This document shows, in pieces, positions 20,648-30,414 of a stretch of DNA of 64,000 nucleotides. The notes under the pieces were generated by a model that searched no databases, was not told the origin of the DNA, and saw only the letters and a program-made list of their open reading frames with translations. The DNA lies in the NCBI GenBank assembly GCA_934202525.1, contig CAKPYB010000013.1, positions 23,575-87,574 on the forward strand, given 5' to 3'. This DNA comes from an uncultured Prevotella sp. (GTDB lineage Bacteria > Bacteroidota > Bacteroidia > Bacteroidales > Bacteroidaceae). The position numbers and the translations under genes were made by a program. Each line of letters begins with the position of its first letter. Positions within the stretch are counted from its first letter, which is position 1.

Positions 20648-20847
20648 TGACTCAGTTCCTCAATAACTCAGTTCCTCAGTTTTTCTCTGACCCTTCACTT
20701 TTGTCTTTATTTAGAAGTTTATTATATATATAAATATATATATATAATAATATATAATATATAACAATTTAAAACAACTTTGAACTATAAGGGCTATATA
20801 CCCCCTAGGAAAAAACTGAGGAACTGAGTTATTGAGGAACTGAGTCA
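20648..20847. repeat. Perfect 37-bp inverted repeat around an AT-rich core
   Basis: Left arm 20648-20684 and right arm 20811-20847 are exact reverse complements over 37 bases. Each arm is itself built of two direct copies of ACTCAGTTCCTCA. The 126-base interior is mostly alternating TA sequence (about 20710-20770) with no reading frame. It could form a large hairpin or cruciform, or be a non-autonomous mobile element; there is no transposase in the window. It fills the centre of the 795-base gene-free gap 20274-21068. Confidence 0.9.
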
Positions 20848-20932
20848 ATGATAGAGACTTAGAATCTTACTCTTGATACTGTTGAATATGTGCTTATGTT
20901 AAAAGTTAAGTATCAGATTATCAGATAAATAA

Positions 20933-21009
20933 AACACTTGACCCCCTGAAATAAGGGGTCAAGTGTTGATTGTGATACCCATACGTTGTGAAACACGACG
21001 TATGGGTAT
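20933..21009 (-). terminator. Pair of strong hairpins downstream of the GH94 gene
   Basis: Hairpin one: AACACTTGACCCC (20933-20945) pairs perfectly with GGGGTCAAGTGTT (20955-20967). Hairpin two: ATACCCATACGT (20975-20986) pairs with ACGTATGGGTAT (20998-21009), with an inner GTG/CAC pairing. They lie 60 bases past the GH94 stop in its direction of transcription and probably end that transcript. Neither has a long U tract, so they may act as 3'-end stabilisers instead. Confidence 0.65.
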
Positions 21010-21068
21010 GAAAAGGAGTTTCGTTACATTGAACTTTCAAATCGTAACTTGATGAGATTTGGCTGATT

Positions 21069-23564
21069 TTACATCTCAACCACTACTTCATGCTTGCCTT
21101 CAGAGCAAGGAATGATGGCGCCTGAGATAGGAGTGCCATCCACTGTAATCTGCTTCACGCCCTTCTGGTTTCCGCTAGGATTCTTTACTGTGATATGGTA
21201 TTCGCCACCACGGAACTTGCGGGTTACTTCATACTCCTTAGCGGTGCTTGGGAGACAAGGATCGATGAGCAAACCTTCATAATCTGGCTTGATGCCGAGG
21301 ATGAATTCTGATACTGTATACCACATCCATGCCGCTGTACCAGTGAGCCAGGAGTTCTTTCCTTCGCCCGGTTTGGCTGCATCCTTACCGGCTACCATCT
21401 GGCAGTTTACGTATGGTTCTACCTTATGAAGTGTCTGATATTTTTCCTCTACATAGCTAGGCAGAATCTTGGTATAATGGCTCCAGGCATCGTTGCCTCG
21501 ACCGGCAACCGTTTCTCCGATGATGACCCAAGGATTGTTGTGGCAGAAGATACCGGCGTTCTCCTTGTAGCCTTCAGGATAAGAAGAAATCTCACCCATT
21601 TCTACATGATAGGTAGTGTAGGCTGGGTTGTTCAGCACCAGTCCGTGCTCGCATTCCAGTCGTTTCTTGCTGCTATCCAGTGCTTTATCGCAGAGTCCTT
21701 CTTCCAGACCGATACCAGCCATCGTACACCAGCCCTGGCTCTCGATGAAGATTTTGCCTTCCTCGTTCTCATCACTACCAATCTTGTTGCCGAAGAAATC
21801 GTATGCGCGGAGGAACCATTCACCATCCCATCCATGCTGCTTCACAGCCTCGCTCATCTCATCTACAGCCTGCTGCATGCGCTCGGCTTCTGTCAAATAA
21901 TCTTCCTCTGCAAGACCGGCTATTTCGCCTTCCTTGCTTTCCAAAGCTTCCTTGGCAAGCTGCTTGCAAAGAGCCACATAATCCTTGCCGGTAACGACGA
22001 ACAGACCGGCTATCATCAGACTCTCTGCCTTGCTTCCTTCGCCCTTGTTTTCGGTGGTCTGGAAACTCTCGTTAGGGTCCCAGGAGAAGCAGTTCAGGTT
22101 CAGACAGTCGTTCCAGTCGGCTCTTCCGATGAGCGGCAACTTGTGTGGACCCAGGTTGTTGATAACATGGTTCATCGAAATCTTGAGGTGCTCGAAGAGG
22201 CTTACTTCTGTGCCCGGCTGGTTGTCGAAAGGCACCTGCTCAGCGAGGATAGAGAAGTCGCCCGTCTCCTTGATATAGGCTACGGTACCGAAGATGAGCC
22301 AGCATGGGTCGTCGTTGAAACCGCCACCGATATCGTTGTTGCCGCGCTTGGTGAGTGGCTGGTATTGGTGGTAGCAGCCACCGTCAGGGAACTGGGTGCT
22401 GGCGATATCGATGATGCGCTGGCGGGCACGGGTAGGTATCTGATGAACGAAGCCTACGAGGTCCTGGTTGGAATCGCGGAAGCCCATGCCTCGACCGATG
22501 CCGCTCTCGAAGAAACTTGCCGAGCGCGACATACAGAAGGTAATCATGCACTGATACTGGTTCCAGATGTTCACCATGCGGTCTAACTTATCGTTGCCGC
22601 TCTTCACGGTGAAGATGTTCAGCAGGTTATCCCAGTACTGGTTGAGTTCTGCGAAGGCAGCATCCACCTTTTCGGTGGTATCAAACTTGGCGATAAGCTG
22701 ATGAGCCTTCTCCTTGTTGATCACCTTCTTGGCGCTGAACTTCTTGTCCTGCTCGTTCTCCACATAGCCCAGCAGGAAGATGAGGTCGCGGCTCTCGCCT
22801 GGCTGCAGGGTAACCTCGATATAATGAGCTGCGATAGGGCTCCAGCCGTGGGCAAAACTGTTGCGTGGCTTGCCTTCCATCACAGCCTCAGGCTCGGAAA
22901 ACTCGTTGTAGAGTCCGATGAAGCTCTCGCGGTCGGTATCGTAGCCCTGAATCTCGGTGTTGACGGTGTAGAAAGCATAGTGGTTGCGGCGCTCACGATA
23001 TTCGGTCTTGTGATAGATGGTAGAACCCTCTACCTCCACCTCGCCCGTAGAGAAGTTGCGCTGGAAGTTCTCCATGTCGGTAGCAGCATTCCAGAGGCAC
23101 CACTCTGCAAAGGAGAACACCTTGAGGGTCTTCACCTCCTCAGTCTGGTTCTTCAGCGTCATCTTCTGCACCTCAGCCCATGTATGGAGCGGTACGAAGA
23201 AGAGCACACTTGCCTCTACGCCGTTCTTGCTGCCCGTGATGCGGGTATAGTTCATGCCGTGGCGGCACTCGTAGCTGTCGAGCGGTGTCTTGCAAGGTTT
23301 CCATCCCGGGTTCCATACGGTATCGCCATCTTTGATATAGAAATAGCGACCGCCGTTATCCATCGGCACACCGTTGTAACGGTAACGGGTGATGCGACGG
23401 AACTTGGCATCCTTGTAGAAGGAATAACCACCTGCTGTGTTGGATATGAGCGAGAAGAAATCCTCGTTACCCAAATAATTGATCCAAGGCCATGGGGTCT
23501 TTGGGTCAGTAATCACGTATTCGCGATTGGCGTCATCAAAATGACCATACTTTTTTTCTGCCAT
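21069..23564 (-). CDS. GH94 cellobiose phosphorylase
   Basis: Splits cellobiose with phosphate to alpha-glucose-1-phosphate and glucose in the cytoplasm, saving one ATP per disaccharide. The 831-residue protein has no signal peptide. I placed the start at 23564 ([11 protein letters not shown]), which matches the usual GH94 N-terminus; an upstream in-frame ATG at 23612 overlaps the promoter box. Landmarks are [64 protein letters not shown] and [12 protein letters not shown] (Asp483 and Asp486, one of them the general acid). Motifs match cellobiose phosphorylase better than chitobiose or cellodextrin enzymes. It completes the beta-glucan route started by the PUL 5 kb away, though it has its own promoter. 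Confidence 0.93.
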   Translation of the reverse strand: MAEKKYGHFDDANREYVITDPKTPWPWINYLGNEDFFSLISNTAGGYSFYKDAKFRRITRYRYNGVPMDNGGRYFYIKDGDTVWNPGWKPCKTPLDSYECRHGMNYTRITGSKNGVEASVLFFVPLHTWAEVQKMTLKNQTEEVKTLKVFSFAEWCLWNAATDMENFQRNFSTGEVEVEGSTIYHKTEYRERRNHYAFYTVNTEIQGYDTDRESFIGLYNEFSEPEAVMEGKPRNSFAHGWSPIAAHYIEVTLQPGESRDLIFLLGYVENEQDKKFSAKKVINKEKAHQLIAKFDTTEKVDAAFAELNQYWDNLLNIFTVKSGNDKLDRMVNIWNQYQCMITFCMSRSASFFESGIGRGMGFRDSNQDLVGFVHQIPTRARQRIIDIASTQFPDGGCYHQYQPLTKRGNNDIGGGFNDDPCWLIFGTVAYIKETGDFSILAEQVPFDNQPGTEVSLFEHLKISMNHVINNLGPHKLPLIGRADWNDCLNLNCFSWDPNESFQTTENKGEGSKAESLMIAGLFVVTGKDYVALCKQLAKEALESKEGEIAGLAEEDYLTEAERMQQAVDEMSEAVKQHGWDGEWFLRAYDFFGNKIGSDENEEGKIFIESQGWCTMAGIGLEEGLCDKALDSSKKRLECEHGLVLNNPAYTTYHVEMGEISSYPEGYKENAGIFCHNNPWVIIGETVAGRGNDAWSHYTKILPSYVEEKYQTLHKVEPYVNCQMVAGKDAAKPGEGKNSWLTGTAAWMWYTVSEFILGIKPDYEGLLIDPCLPSTAKEYEVTRKFRGGEYHITVKNPSGNQKGVKQITVDGTPISGAIIPCSEGKHEVVVEM

Positions 23565-23609
23565 TGTTTTTTTAATGTTTATTTCTAGGTAAAATATATT
23601 ATTTTCGTG

Positions 23610-23617
23610 CAAAGATA
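23610..23617 (-). promoter_or_regulatory. -7 box for the GH94 gene
   Basis: The minus strand reads TATCTTTG, 45 bases before the GH94 start. It is back to back with the promoter of the alpha-2-macroglobulin gene. Confidence 0.55.
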
Positions 23618-23660
23618 GTAAAAAGTTTCAGTTTCGGGGTTAGAAAACAGTTTTTTTTTG

Positions 23661-23668
23661 TATTTTTG
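23661..23668 (+). promoter_or_regulatory. -7 box for the alpha-2-macroglobulin gene
   Basis: TATTTTTG fits the -7 consensus 55 bases before the ATG at 23724. It overlaps an upstream in-frame ATG at 23658, which is one reason to prefer the later start. Confidence 0.5.
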
Positions 23669-23723
23669 CAATGAAAAGTTTGATGATTATCATCATTCTA
23701 TTAACATTTTATACAGTTGGCTT

Positions 23724-26700
23724 ATGAAAAGAAACATTTTATCACTTCTGATAGCCCTCTTTGCTACGATGCAGGTAGCGGCTCAGACCTACGACAGCTT
23801 GTGGAAGCAAGCTGAAATCAATGCTCAGAAGGACCAGCCTAAGAGCGAAATCGCGGTGATGAAGAAAATCATCGCCAAGGCTTCGGCTGCCAAAGATTAC
23901 GGGCAGCTGCTGGCGGCTGAGACAAGACAGATGACACTCTGGAATGAAATTTCGACTGACTCGCTGACACCGAACGTGAAGCGGATGGAAGCCGAGCTGC
24001 AGAAGGTGAAGGATCCCGTGTTGAAGGCCGTGAGATATGCTGTGTTGGGCAAGGTGTATCGTGATAGTCCTTACGGGGAGGTGGATGAGGCTGCCTTGGA
24101 CCCAAGTGATGATGTTTCTTTGGATCAAAGTGCTTCTTCTTCTCTGAGCCAGCGGGATGTGAACTTAAAGAAGAGCTGCGAGTTCTTCAAGAAAGCCCTG
24201 GAGCAGCCTGAACTCCTTGCCAAGCATACTTCCACTGAGTATGTACCATTGACGCTGAAGGGTGTGGATGGCAGTTCCTTCAACAACGATCTGCTGCATC
24301 TCATCGGTTTTGAGGCTGACAGCAAGGAGGCGTATCTGCAGCTGTACACCTATTATAATAAGGTGGGAAATCGGGGAGCGGCTTGTCTCTGTGCCTACAA
24401 ACTCATCGAGAAATACCGCCAGGACGACGTGAGAGAGGTGAAGAAATCGAAGTATCTGCAGACCATCGACTCGCTCATCCAGGTTTATCAGGATATTCCT
24501 GAGGCAGGCGAACTTGCCGTGGAGCACTTCCGCTTCATGGAAGGTGCCACTGATGCCAAACCGCTGGATAAGCTCAACTATATCAACTATGCGCTGAGCC
24601 GCTGGGGTGGATGGTCGAGAATGAACGAACTGAGAAATGCACAGAAGCGACTCACCGAACCGATGTTCCGGGTGAAGGATATGCCATTGGTGCTTCGTCC
24701 TTCAGAAAGGAAGTGGGTGCATCTGAACGTGCGCAATCTCCAGAACCTGAAGGTCAGCATTTCCCGCCTCAACATCACGGCAGATAATGAGTATGATGTT
24801 CAGAATGAGGCTACCTATAAGATGCTTCTGAAAAAGACTACGAAGCTGCATCAGAAGGATTTCAGCAGGAACTACTATGGTCGTCCGAATTACGAAGAGG
24901 TGAAGGATTCCATCGAAATCGGTGGCAATCTGCCGCTGGGTGCCTATCTGATGGAGGTTACTTCGGATAATACCGGCATCGCTCCGCAGCGAGAACTCTT
25001 CTATGTCAGCAATCTGGCGGTGATGATCCAGCAGTTGCCGGATGATAAACATCGCTATGTGGTGGTGAATGCTACAGACGGACAGCCTATCGCTGGGGCG
25101 AAGGTAGAACTCTATGAAAAGGATTATGATGTGAAGACGGGCAAGCGCAAGCGACTGGTTCATGCCCGATTGACGACCGATGAGAACGGAGAGGCTTATT
25201 TCAAGAACGTGGATGGAAATGTCTTGATTTCCACCAATAGCGACAAGTTTACGCCTGCCAGATACATCTTTCTCAGCCGTGACCGCTATTATGAGAAGAA
25301 GGATAATGAAGACAAATATCAGGTTTATACCGACCGTGCTATCTACCGTCCGGGACAGAAGGTGCATGTCACAGCCATTTCCTACATCGTGAAGAAGGGC
25401 TTGGATGCCAGTGTGCTGGGCAAGAGCAAGGAACTGAAGTTTGTCCTGAGTGACGCCAACTGGAAGCTGGTGGCTGAGCAGAAGGCTACGACCGATGAAT
25501 ATGGTACGGCTTCGGTAGATTTCGAACTCCCGAAGGAGGGAAAGACAGGACAGTATTCCATCTCCGTGAATGGTACAGCAAGCGAATATTTCAGAGTTGA
25601 GGAATACAAGCGTCCAACCTTCGAGATTACCTTCCCGAAGGTGAACGAGAAATATACCTGGGGCGACACCGTGGTGGTGAAAGCTTCAGCCAAGACCTAT
25701 GCCGGTGTGCCTGTGCAGGGTGCCAAGGTGGAGTATCAGGTGACCCGCAGAAACCAACTCTGGTGGTGGGGCGCAGGCTCTGCCGGACAGTTGGTAAAGA
25801 CAGACAGTTGCGTGACTCGTGAGGACGGAACCTTCGACGTAGAGATTCCGCTGGAGGCTTCCTTGTCAGGAAAAGACGAGGCTGATATGAGCGACTTCAT
25901 GCGCCAAGCCCGTTTCTTCAACTTCGAGGTCTCAGCCATCGTTACCGACATCAGCGGCGAGAGCCACGAGGGCGTGATGAGTCTGCCTCTGGGCACCAAG
26001 CCAACCATCCTCACGGTGAATCTTCCTAAGCGTATCGAAACAGACAGTCTGAAGACGGTGATCTTCGCTTACCGCAATGCCAGTGGAATGCCGATTTCTT
26101 GTAGGTTGAAATATCGCATTGATAAGGGCGAATGGAAGGATGCCGAGGCGAATGCACCGGTTTCTATCAAGGAATATGCTTCTTCTGCATCTTCTTCCCT
26201 CGTTTGGAAATCGGGCGTTCATCAGTTGGAGGCAATCTGCGGACAGGATACCCTGCAGCAGAAGTTCACCCTTTTCAGCATGAAGGATACCCATCCGGTG
26301 GAGCCAACTACCGAATGGTATTATCAGACGGCGAAGACCTTCCCTCGTGATGGCAAGCCTGTCTATATCCAGGTGGGCTCTTCGGAGAACGGAGCGCATA
26401 TCGTATATTCCATCATCGCCGGCAACAAACTGCTGGAGAAGGGCGCCTGGGAGTTGGGCGACAGCATCGTGACTCTGCCTTTCACCTACAAGGAGGAATA
26501 TGCGTCGGGCATCGTACTGAACTATAGTTTCGTGAAGCAAGGCAAGTGCTATACCCGAATGATGAGCATCGCCCGTCCTTTGCCTGAGAAGAAACTGAAT
26601 ATCGCCTGGAAGACCTTCCGCAACCGTCTGACCCCTGGACAGAAGGAGGAGTGGACGCTGAAGATTACCACCCCTGACGGCAAGCCAGCCAAGGCGCAGC

Positions 26701-29294
26701 TGATGAGCGTGCTCTATGACAAGTCGCTCGACCAGATAGCCCCACATTCCTGGAATTTCTCCCTGGGCTTCTATCAGAGTTTGCCAAACTGCTACTGGAA
26801 GCACAACCTCACTTTCCGTTCATTTTACTTGAATGGCGTTTATCCTACCAAGTATTATGACGAGAAGCAACTGGATGTAGATAAGTTTGATGGAAAATTC
26901 TTTAGCTATTATGCTTATATGCAAGCGGTGGAACTGTGCATGTTGGAGCGTTCTTCTGGCGGAACCGTTGAGTCTGTTCGTATACAAAAAGACGAGCTGG
27001 TTCAGGAAGAACCGAAAGTCATCAGGATTCGCGGCTCTAAAATGACCCGTGTCGGAGCGGCTGCTCCATCTGCCAACAAGGTTTTTGATGTAGTAGAGGA
27101 GATGCCGCAGTTTGCTGGCGGTACAGGTTCAGATGCAGGACAATTCCTCGACAAGGTACAGGTGCGTGAGAATATGAACGAGACCGCCTTCTTCTATCCT
27201 GCCTTGGAGAGCGACAACAATGGCAACGTAGCCATCAGGTTTACCCTGCCTGAGAGCGTGACTACCTGGAAGTTCATGGGATTGGCTCATGACAAGGAGA
27301 TGCGCAACGGTTTGCTGGTGGATGAGGCTGTGGCTCAGAAGACCGTGATGGTGCAGCCTAACATGCCTCGCTTCCTGCGTGAGGGCGATAAGAGCACCAT
27401 CGTGGTGAAACTCTTCAATACTTCTGACAAGAAGGTGAGCGGCAACGCCCGTATGCAGATTCTCGACCCGGAGGCCAACAAGGTGGTTTGGCAGAAGACG
27501 CAGAACTACAGCATCGATGCCGAGGGCTCTGCTACCATCTCCTTTGATGTCCAGGGACTGAAAGAAGGCGTATATATTAATAAGGTGGTGGCTGCCGGTA
27601 ATGGCTACAGCGATGGTGAACAGCACTATCTGCCGGTTTTGAGCAACCGTGAACTCGTGGTGAACACCCTGCCTATCACCCTGCATCAGAAGGGTGAGCA
27701 GAACTTCGATCTGAGCAAACTCTTCCTGAACAAGGAGGGCAAGCAGGCGAAGGGCGCTGAAGAGGCAAAGGTAACCATCGAGTACACCAACAATCCTAGT
27801 TGGCTGATGGTGAAGGCGCTGCCTGCCATCAGCAATCCGGATGAGGAGAACGCCATCTCGCTGATGTCTGCCATCTATGCCAATACCATCACCACCCATA
27901 TCCAGAAGACTCTCTCTTTGGATAATCATTCTCAGAAGACTCTCTCTCAGGAGAGCATCCGTCTGCAGAATCAGGTGGAGAAGCTGAAGAAGTTGCAGAA
28001 CCCTAACGGTTCCTTCTCCTGGTGGAAAGGCATGAAGGGCAGCCGGTATATGACAACGTCGGTAGCCGAAATGATGGTTCGATTGAATGCCATCGCAGGT
28101 GTGCAGAAATCCACCGCCCGGATGCTGACTTCCGCCATTGATTATCTCTCCTGGCAGACAGCGCAGGAAGTAAGAGAAATGAAGAAGCAGGAGGAGAAAA
28201 AGCACAAGGTGAGTCCTAGCGAACAGGCGCTGCATTATCTCTACATCCTCTCGATGGATGGCAGAAAGATGAAGCAGAATCTGGAAGCTGACAAGGCTTA
28301 TCTTCTGGACAAGATGTCGAAGATGACCGGTGATTTCTCCATCTATGGCAAGGCGCGTGCTGCCGTGGTACTCGCCAGAAACAGCCAGCAGAATGCTGCT
28401 TACCGCGAGAAGGCTGGCGAATATCTGCAGAGCGTGAACGAATATGCCGTTTACCGCGAGGAGATGGGCCGCTACTACGATACCCGCAAGGCACTCTACA
28501 GCTGGAGAAACTATAAGATTCCTACCCAAGTATCTGTGATAGAGGCGATGCAGATGCTGAAGCCGAACGACAAGCAGACCATTGAGGAACTGCAGCGCTG
28601 GCTCCTGATGTCGAAACGCACCCAGGTTTGGGATACGCCGGTGAACACCGTGGATGCCGTCTACGCCTTTATGAAGGGCAATGAGAGCAACTGGAGCAGG
28701 AAGGCTGAGAATGCCGTGCTGAAACTGGATGGAAAGCTGCTGCCGATGCCGCAGGATTCCACTACTTTGGGCTATGTGAAGACCGAAAGACCGGGCAAGG
28801 CATCTAGGTTGAGCATCGACAAAAAGAGCGATTATACCAGCTGGGGTGCTGTCTATGCAGAGTTTAAGCAGCCTATCAGCGAAATCGGTTCTATGGAGTC
28901 GGGCATCAAGGTGCGCCGTGTCATCGTTCCTGCCGAATCTGAGAGCAAGGGCAAGGCGCAGGCGAAGGTAGGTGAGAAGGTGAAGGTAACGCTCATCATT
29001 ACCGCCGACCGCGACTACGACTTTGTGCAGATTACGGATAAGCGTGCGGCATGTCTGGAACCGGTTAACCAGAAGAGCGGTTATCAGTGGGGCATAGGCT
29101 GCTATGTTTCTCCAAGAGATCATGCAACAAATTTCTATTTCGATCGTTTATCTAAAGGTAAGCACATCGTAGAAATGGAGTATTACGTGGATAGAAAGGG
29201 CGACTATCAGAGCGGAACTTGCACCGCTGAGTGTACCTACAGTCCGGAATTTGGTGGCCGCACAGAGACTTATGAATTGAAAGTTAACAATTGA
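23724..29294 (+). CDS. Alpha-2-macroglobulin-like giant secreted protein
   Basis: A bacterial relative of alpha-2-macroglobulin, probably a periplasmic or surface protein that traps proteases or protects the envelope. I chose the ATG at 23724, giving 1856 residues, because it starts a clean signal peptide (MKRNILSLLIALFATMQVAA) and avoids the promoter box. Visible parts are an alpha-helical N-terminal region (about 20-340), MG-type sandwiches including the MG2 signature DRAIYRPGQKVHVTA (about 535), the A2M core (about 1150-1260, ETAFFYPALESDNNGN, LPESVTTWKFMGLAHD) and a C-terminal helical toroid (about 1390-1640). The thioester motif CxEQ is absent, so covalent trapping is unlikely. Between MG domains and the A2M core is a low-complexity insert (about 1080-1150) containing VVEEMPQFAGG. 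The DUF1573 gene follows after 55 bases. Confidence 0.88.
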   Translation: MKRNILSLLIALFATMQVAAQTYDSLWKQAEINAQKDQPKSEIAVMKKIIAKASAAKDYGQLLAAETRQMTLWNEISTDSLTPNVKRMEAELQKVKDPVLKAVRYAVLGKVYRDSPYGEVDEAALDPSDDVSLDQSASSSLSQRDVNLKKSCEFFKKALEQPELLAKHTSTEYVPLTLKGVDGSSFNNDLLHLIGFEADSKEAYLQLYTYYNKVGNRGAACLCAYKLIEKYRQDDVREVKKSKYLQTIDSLIQVYQDIPEAGELAVEHFRFMEGATDAKPLDKLNYINYALSRWGGWSRMNELRNAQKRLTEPMFRVKDMPLVLRPSERKWVHLNVRNLQNLKVSISRLNITADNEYDVQNEATYKMLLKKTTKLHQKDFSRNYYGRPNYEEVKDSIEIGGNLPLGAYLMEVTSDNTGIAPQRELFYVSNLAVMIQQLPDDKHRYVVVNATDGQPIAGAKVELYEKDYDVKTGKRKRLVHARLTTDENGEAYFKNVDGNVLISTNSDKFTPARYIFLSRDRYYEKKDNEDKYQVYTDRAIYRPGQKVHVTAISYIVKKGLDASVLGKSKELKFVLSDANWKLVAEQKATTDEYGTASVDFELPKEGKTGQYSISVNGTASEYFRVEEYKRPTFEITFPKVNEKYTWGDTVVVKASAKTYAGVPVQGAKVEYQVTRRNQLWWWGAGSAGQLVKTDSCVTREDGTFDVEIPLEASLSGKDEADMSDFMRQARFFNFEVSAIVTDISGESHEGVMSLPLGTKPTILTVNLPKRIETDSLKTVIFAYRNASGMPISCRLKYRIDKGEWKDAEANAPVSIKEYASSASSSLVWKSGVHQLEAICGQDTLQQKFTLFSMKDTHPVEPTTEWYYQTAKTFPRDGKPVYIQVGSSENGAHIVYSIIAGNKLLEKGAWELGDSIVTLPFTYKEEYASGIVLNYSFVKQGKCYTRMMSIARPLPEKKLNIAWKTFRNRLTPGQKEEWTLKITTPDGKPAKAQLMSVLYDKSLDQIAPHSWNFSLGFYQSLPNCYWKHNLTFRSFYLNGVYPTKYYDEKQLDVDKFDGKFFSYYAYMQAVELCMLERSSGGTVESVRIQKDELVQEEPKVIRIRGSKMTRVGAAAPSANKVFDVVEEMPQFAGGTGSDAGQFLDKVQVRENMNETAFFYPALESDNNGNVAIRFTLPESVTTWKFMGLAHDKEMRNGLLVDEAVAQKTVMVQPNMPRFLREGDKSTIVVKLFNTSDKKVSGNARMQILDPEANKVVWQKTQNYSIDAEGSATISFDVQGLKEGVYINKVVAAGNGYSDGEQHYLPVLSNRELVVNTLPITLHQKGEQNFDLSKLFLNKEGKQAKGAEEAKVTIEYTNNPSWLMVKALPAISNPDEENAISLMSAIYANTITTHIQKTLSLDNHSQKTLSQESIRLQNQVEKLKKLQNPNGSFSWWKGMKGSRYMTTSVAEMMVRLNAIAGVQKSTARMLTSAIDYLSWQTAQEVREMKKQEEKKHKVSPSEQALHYLYILSMDGRKMKQNLEADKAYLLDKMSKMTGDFSIYGKARAAVVLARNSQQNAAYREKAGEYLQSVNEYAVYREEMGRYYDTRKALYSWRNYKIPTQVSVIEAMQMLKPNDKQTIEELQRWLLMSKRTQVWDTPVNTVDAVYAFMKGNESNWSRKAENAVLKLDGKLLPMPQDSTTLGYVKTERPGKASRLSIDKKSDYTSWGAVYAEFKQPISEIGSMESGIKVRRVIVPAESESKGKAQAKVGEKVKVTLIITADRDYDFVQITDKRAACLEPVNQKSGYQWGIGCYVSPRDHATNFYFDRLSKGKHIVEMEYYVDRKGDYQSGTCTAECTYSPEFGGRTETYELKVNN

Positions 29295-29349
29295 TAGTTA
29301 AAAGTTTATAGTTTATAGTTTATAGATTGATAATTTAAAATAGAATAGT

Positions 29350-30414
29350 ATGAAACGGATGAATATATGGATGCTCTCAGCGCTGTTGGCGCTGCCTGCA
29401 TCAGCACAGAAGATTACAACCCAGCACGAGGTGGTAGACTGCGGACAGGTGGTGTTCCGCAAGCCTGTAACTGCCGAATTCGTGCTGAAGAATGACGGGC
29501 ACAAGCCGTTGGTTATCAACAATGTGTTGAAAAGCTGCGGCTGTACAGAGGTAGATTATCCGAAGACGGGCATTGCTGCCGGCGAAAGTTTCGTCATCAA
29601 GGCGGTATACGATGCCAAGCAGATGGGTACTTTCACCAAGCAGGTTTGCCTCTATACCAATGCGGATGAAGAGCCGTTCATCCTCTCTATGAGGGGAAAG
29701 GTAGTGGGCAGCGTAGTAGATTTCGCTGGTTCTTACGATGAGATGCTGGGTGTCATCAAGAGTGATGCCCAGGAGGTGGAGTTTGATGACGTGAACCGTG
29801 GCGATCGTCCGGTTCAGCGCATCCATATCTTCAATCCTACCGACGAATTACTGGAGCCGGTAGTGATGCATCTGCCATCCTATCTTCATGCTTTCGTATC
29901 GCCTTCCAAGGTAGCTCCGCATCATTCTGCCGAAATCAGTTTCGTGCTGGATTCCAAGAAACTGCGTGACCTGGGCTTGAACCAGACATCGGTTTATCTC
30001 GGTGAGCGTCCTGGCGATAAGATTGCGCCTGAGAAGGAAATCGTGGTATCAGCCGTTCTTCTTCCTGGTTTCGAGAACATGACTCCAGCCAAGAAGGTAC
30101 TGGCTCCGAAGTTAGAGATGTCTGCCACCGATCTCAATCTGGGTAGTTTCAATGGAAAGAAGAAGCTGAAGGGTGAGATTCTGATTACCAATAAGGGTAA
30201 GTCGGAACTGGATATCCGCAGCATGCAGATGTTTACGATGGGCTTGCAGGTGAACCTGAAGAAGAGTAAGATTCAGCCAGGAGAGACCGTTAAGATGAAG
30301 GTGACGGCTGTGGCTGCCGACTTGAAGAAATCGCGTGTCAGACACCCTCGTATCCTCATGATTACGAATGACCCTGACCATGCTAAGGTGGTGGTGAAGA
30401 TTAATGTACAATGA
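29350..30414 (+). CDS. DUF1573 (ASH-like) secreted protein
   Basis: A 354-residue protein with a signal peptide (MKRMNIWMLSALLALPASAQ) and tandem Ig-like modules of the DUF1573/ASH type: the first at about 25-115 (CGQVVFRKPVTAEFVLKND, SCGCTEVDYPK, the hallmark CGC) and another at about 255-354 (LNLGSFNGKKKLKGEILITN). Such proteins are abundant in Bacteroidota and probably serve as extracytoplasmic scaffolds; no enzyme activity is known. It follows the alpha-2-macroglobulin gene co-directionally, and its last 11 bases overlap the likely ispH start, so the three may be one transcript. Confidence 0.85.
   Translation: MKRMNIWMLSALLALPASAQKITTQHEVVDCGQVVFRKPVTAEFVLKNDGHKPLVINNVLKSCGCTEVDYPKTGIAAGESFVIKAVYDAKQMGTFTKQVCLYTNADEEPFILSMRGKVVGSVVDFAGSYDEMLGVIKSDAQEVEFDDVNRGDRPVQRIHIFNPTDELLEPVVMHLPSYLHAFVSPSKVAPHHSAEISFVLDSKKLRDLGLNQTSVYLGERPGDKIAPEKEIVVSAVLLPGFENMTPAKKVLAPKLEMSATDLNLGSFNGKKKLKGEILITNKGKSELDIRSMQMFTMGLQVNLKKSKIQPGETVKMKVTAVAADLKKSRVRHPRILMITNDPDHAKVVVKINVQ

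Noticed and set aside
20648..20847. Insertion sequence
   Set aside because: Inverted ends exist but the interior has no transposase frame; at most a non-autonomous element.
21426..22586. 386-codon plus-strand frame
   Set aside because: Antisense to the GH94 gene, whose family motifs cover the same bases in the other direction.
23658..23723. Upstream start of the alpha-2-macroglobulin protein
   Set aside because: It would place the start codon inside the promoter box and bury the signal peptide behind 22 polar residues.
27129..29123. 664-codon open frame on the minus strand
   Set aside because: It lies entirely antisense to the alpha-2-macroglobulin gene, has no recognisable domain, and its His/Leu/Arg-rich composition is that of a shadow frame.
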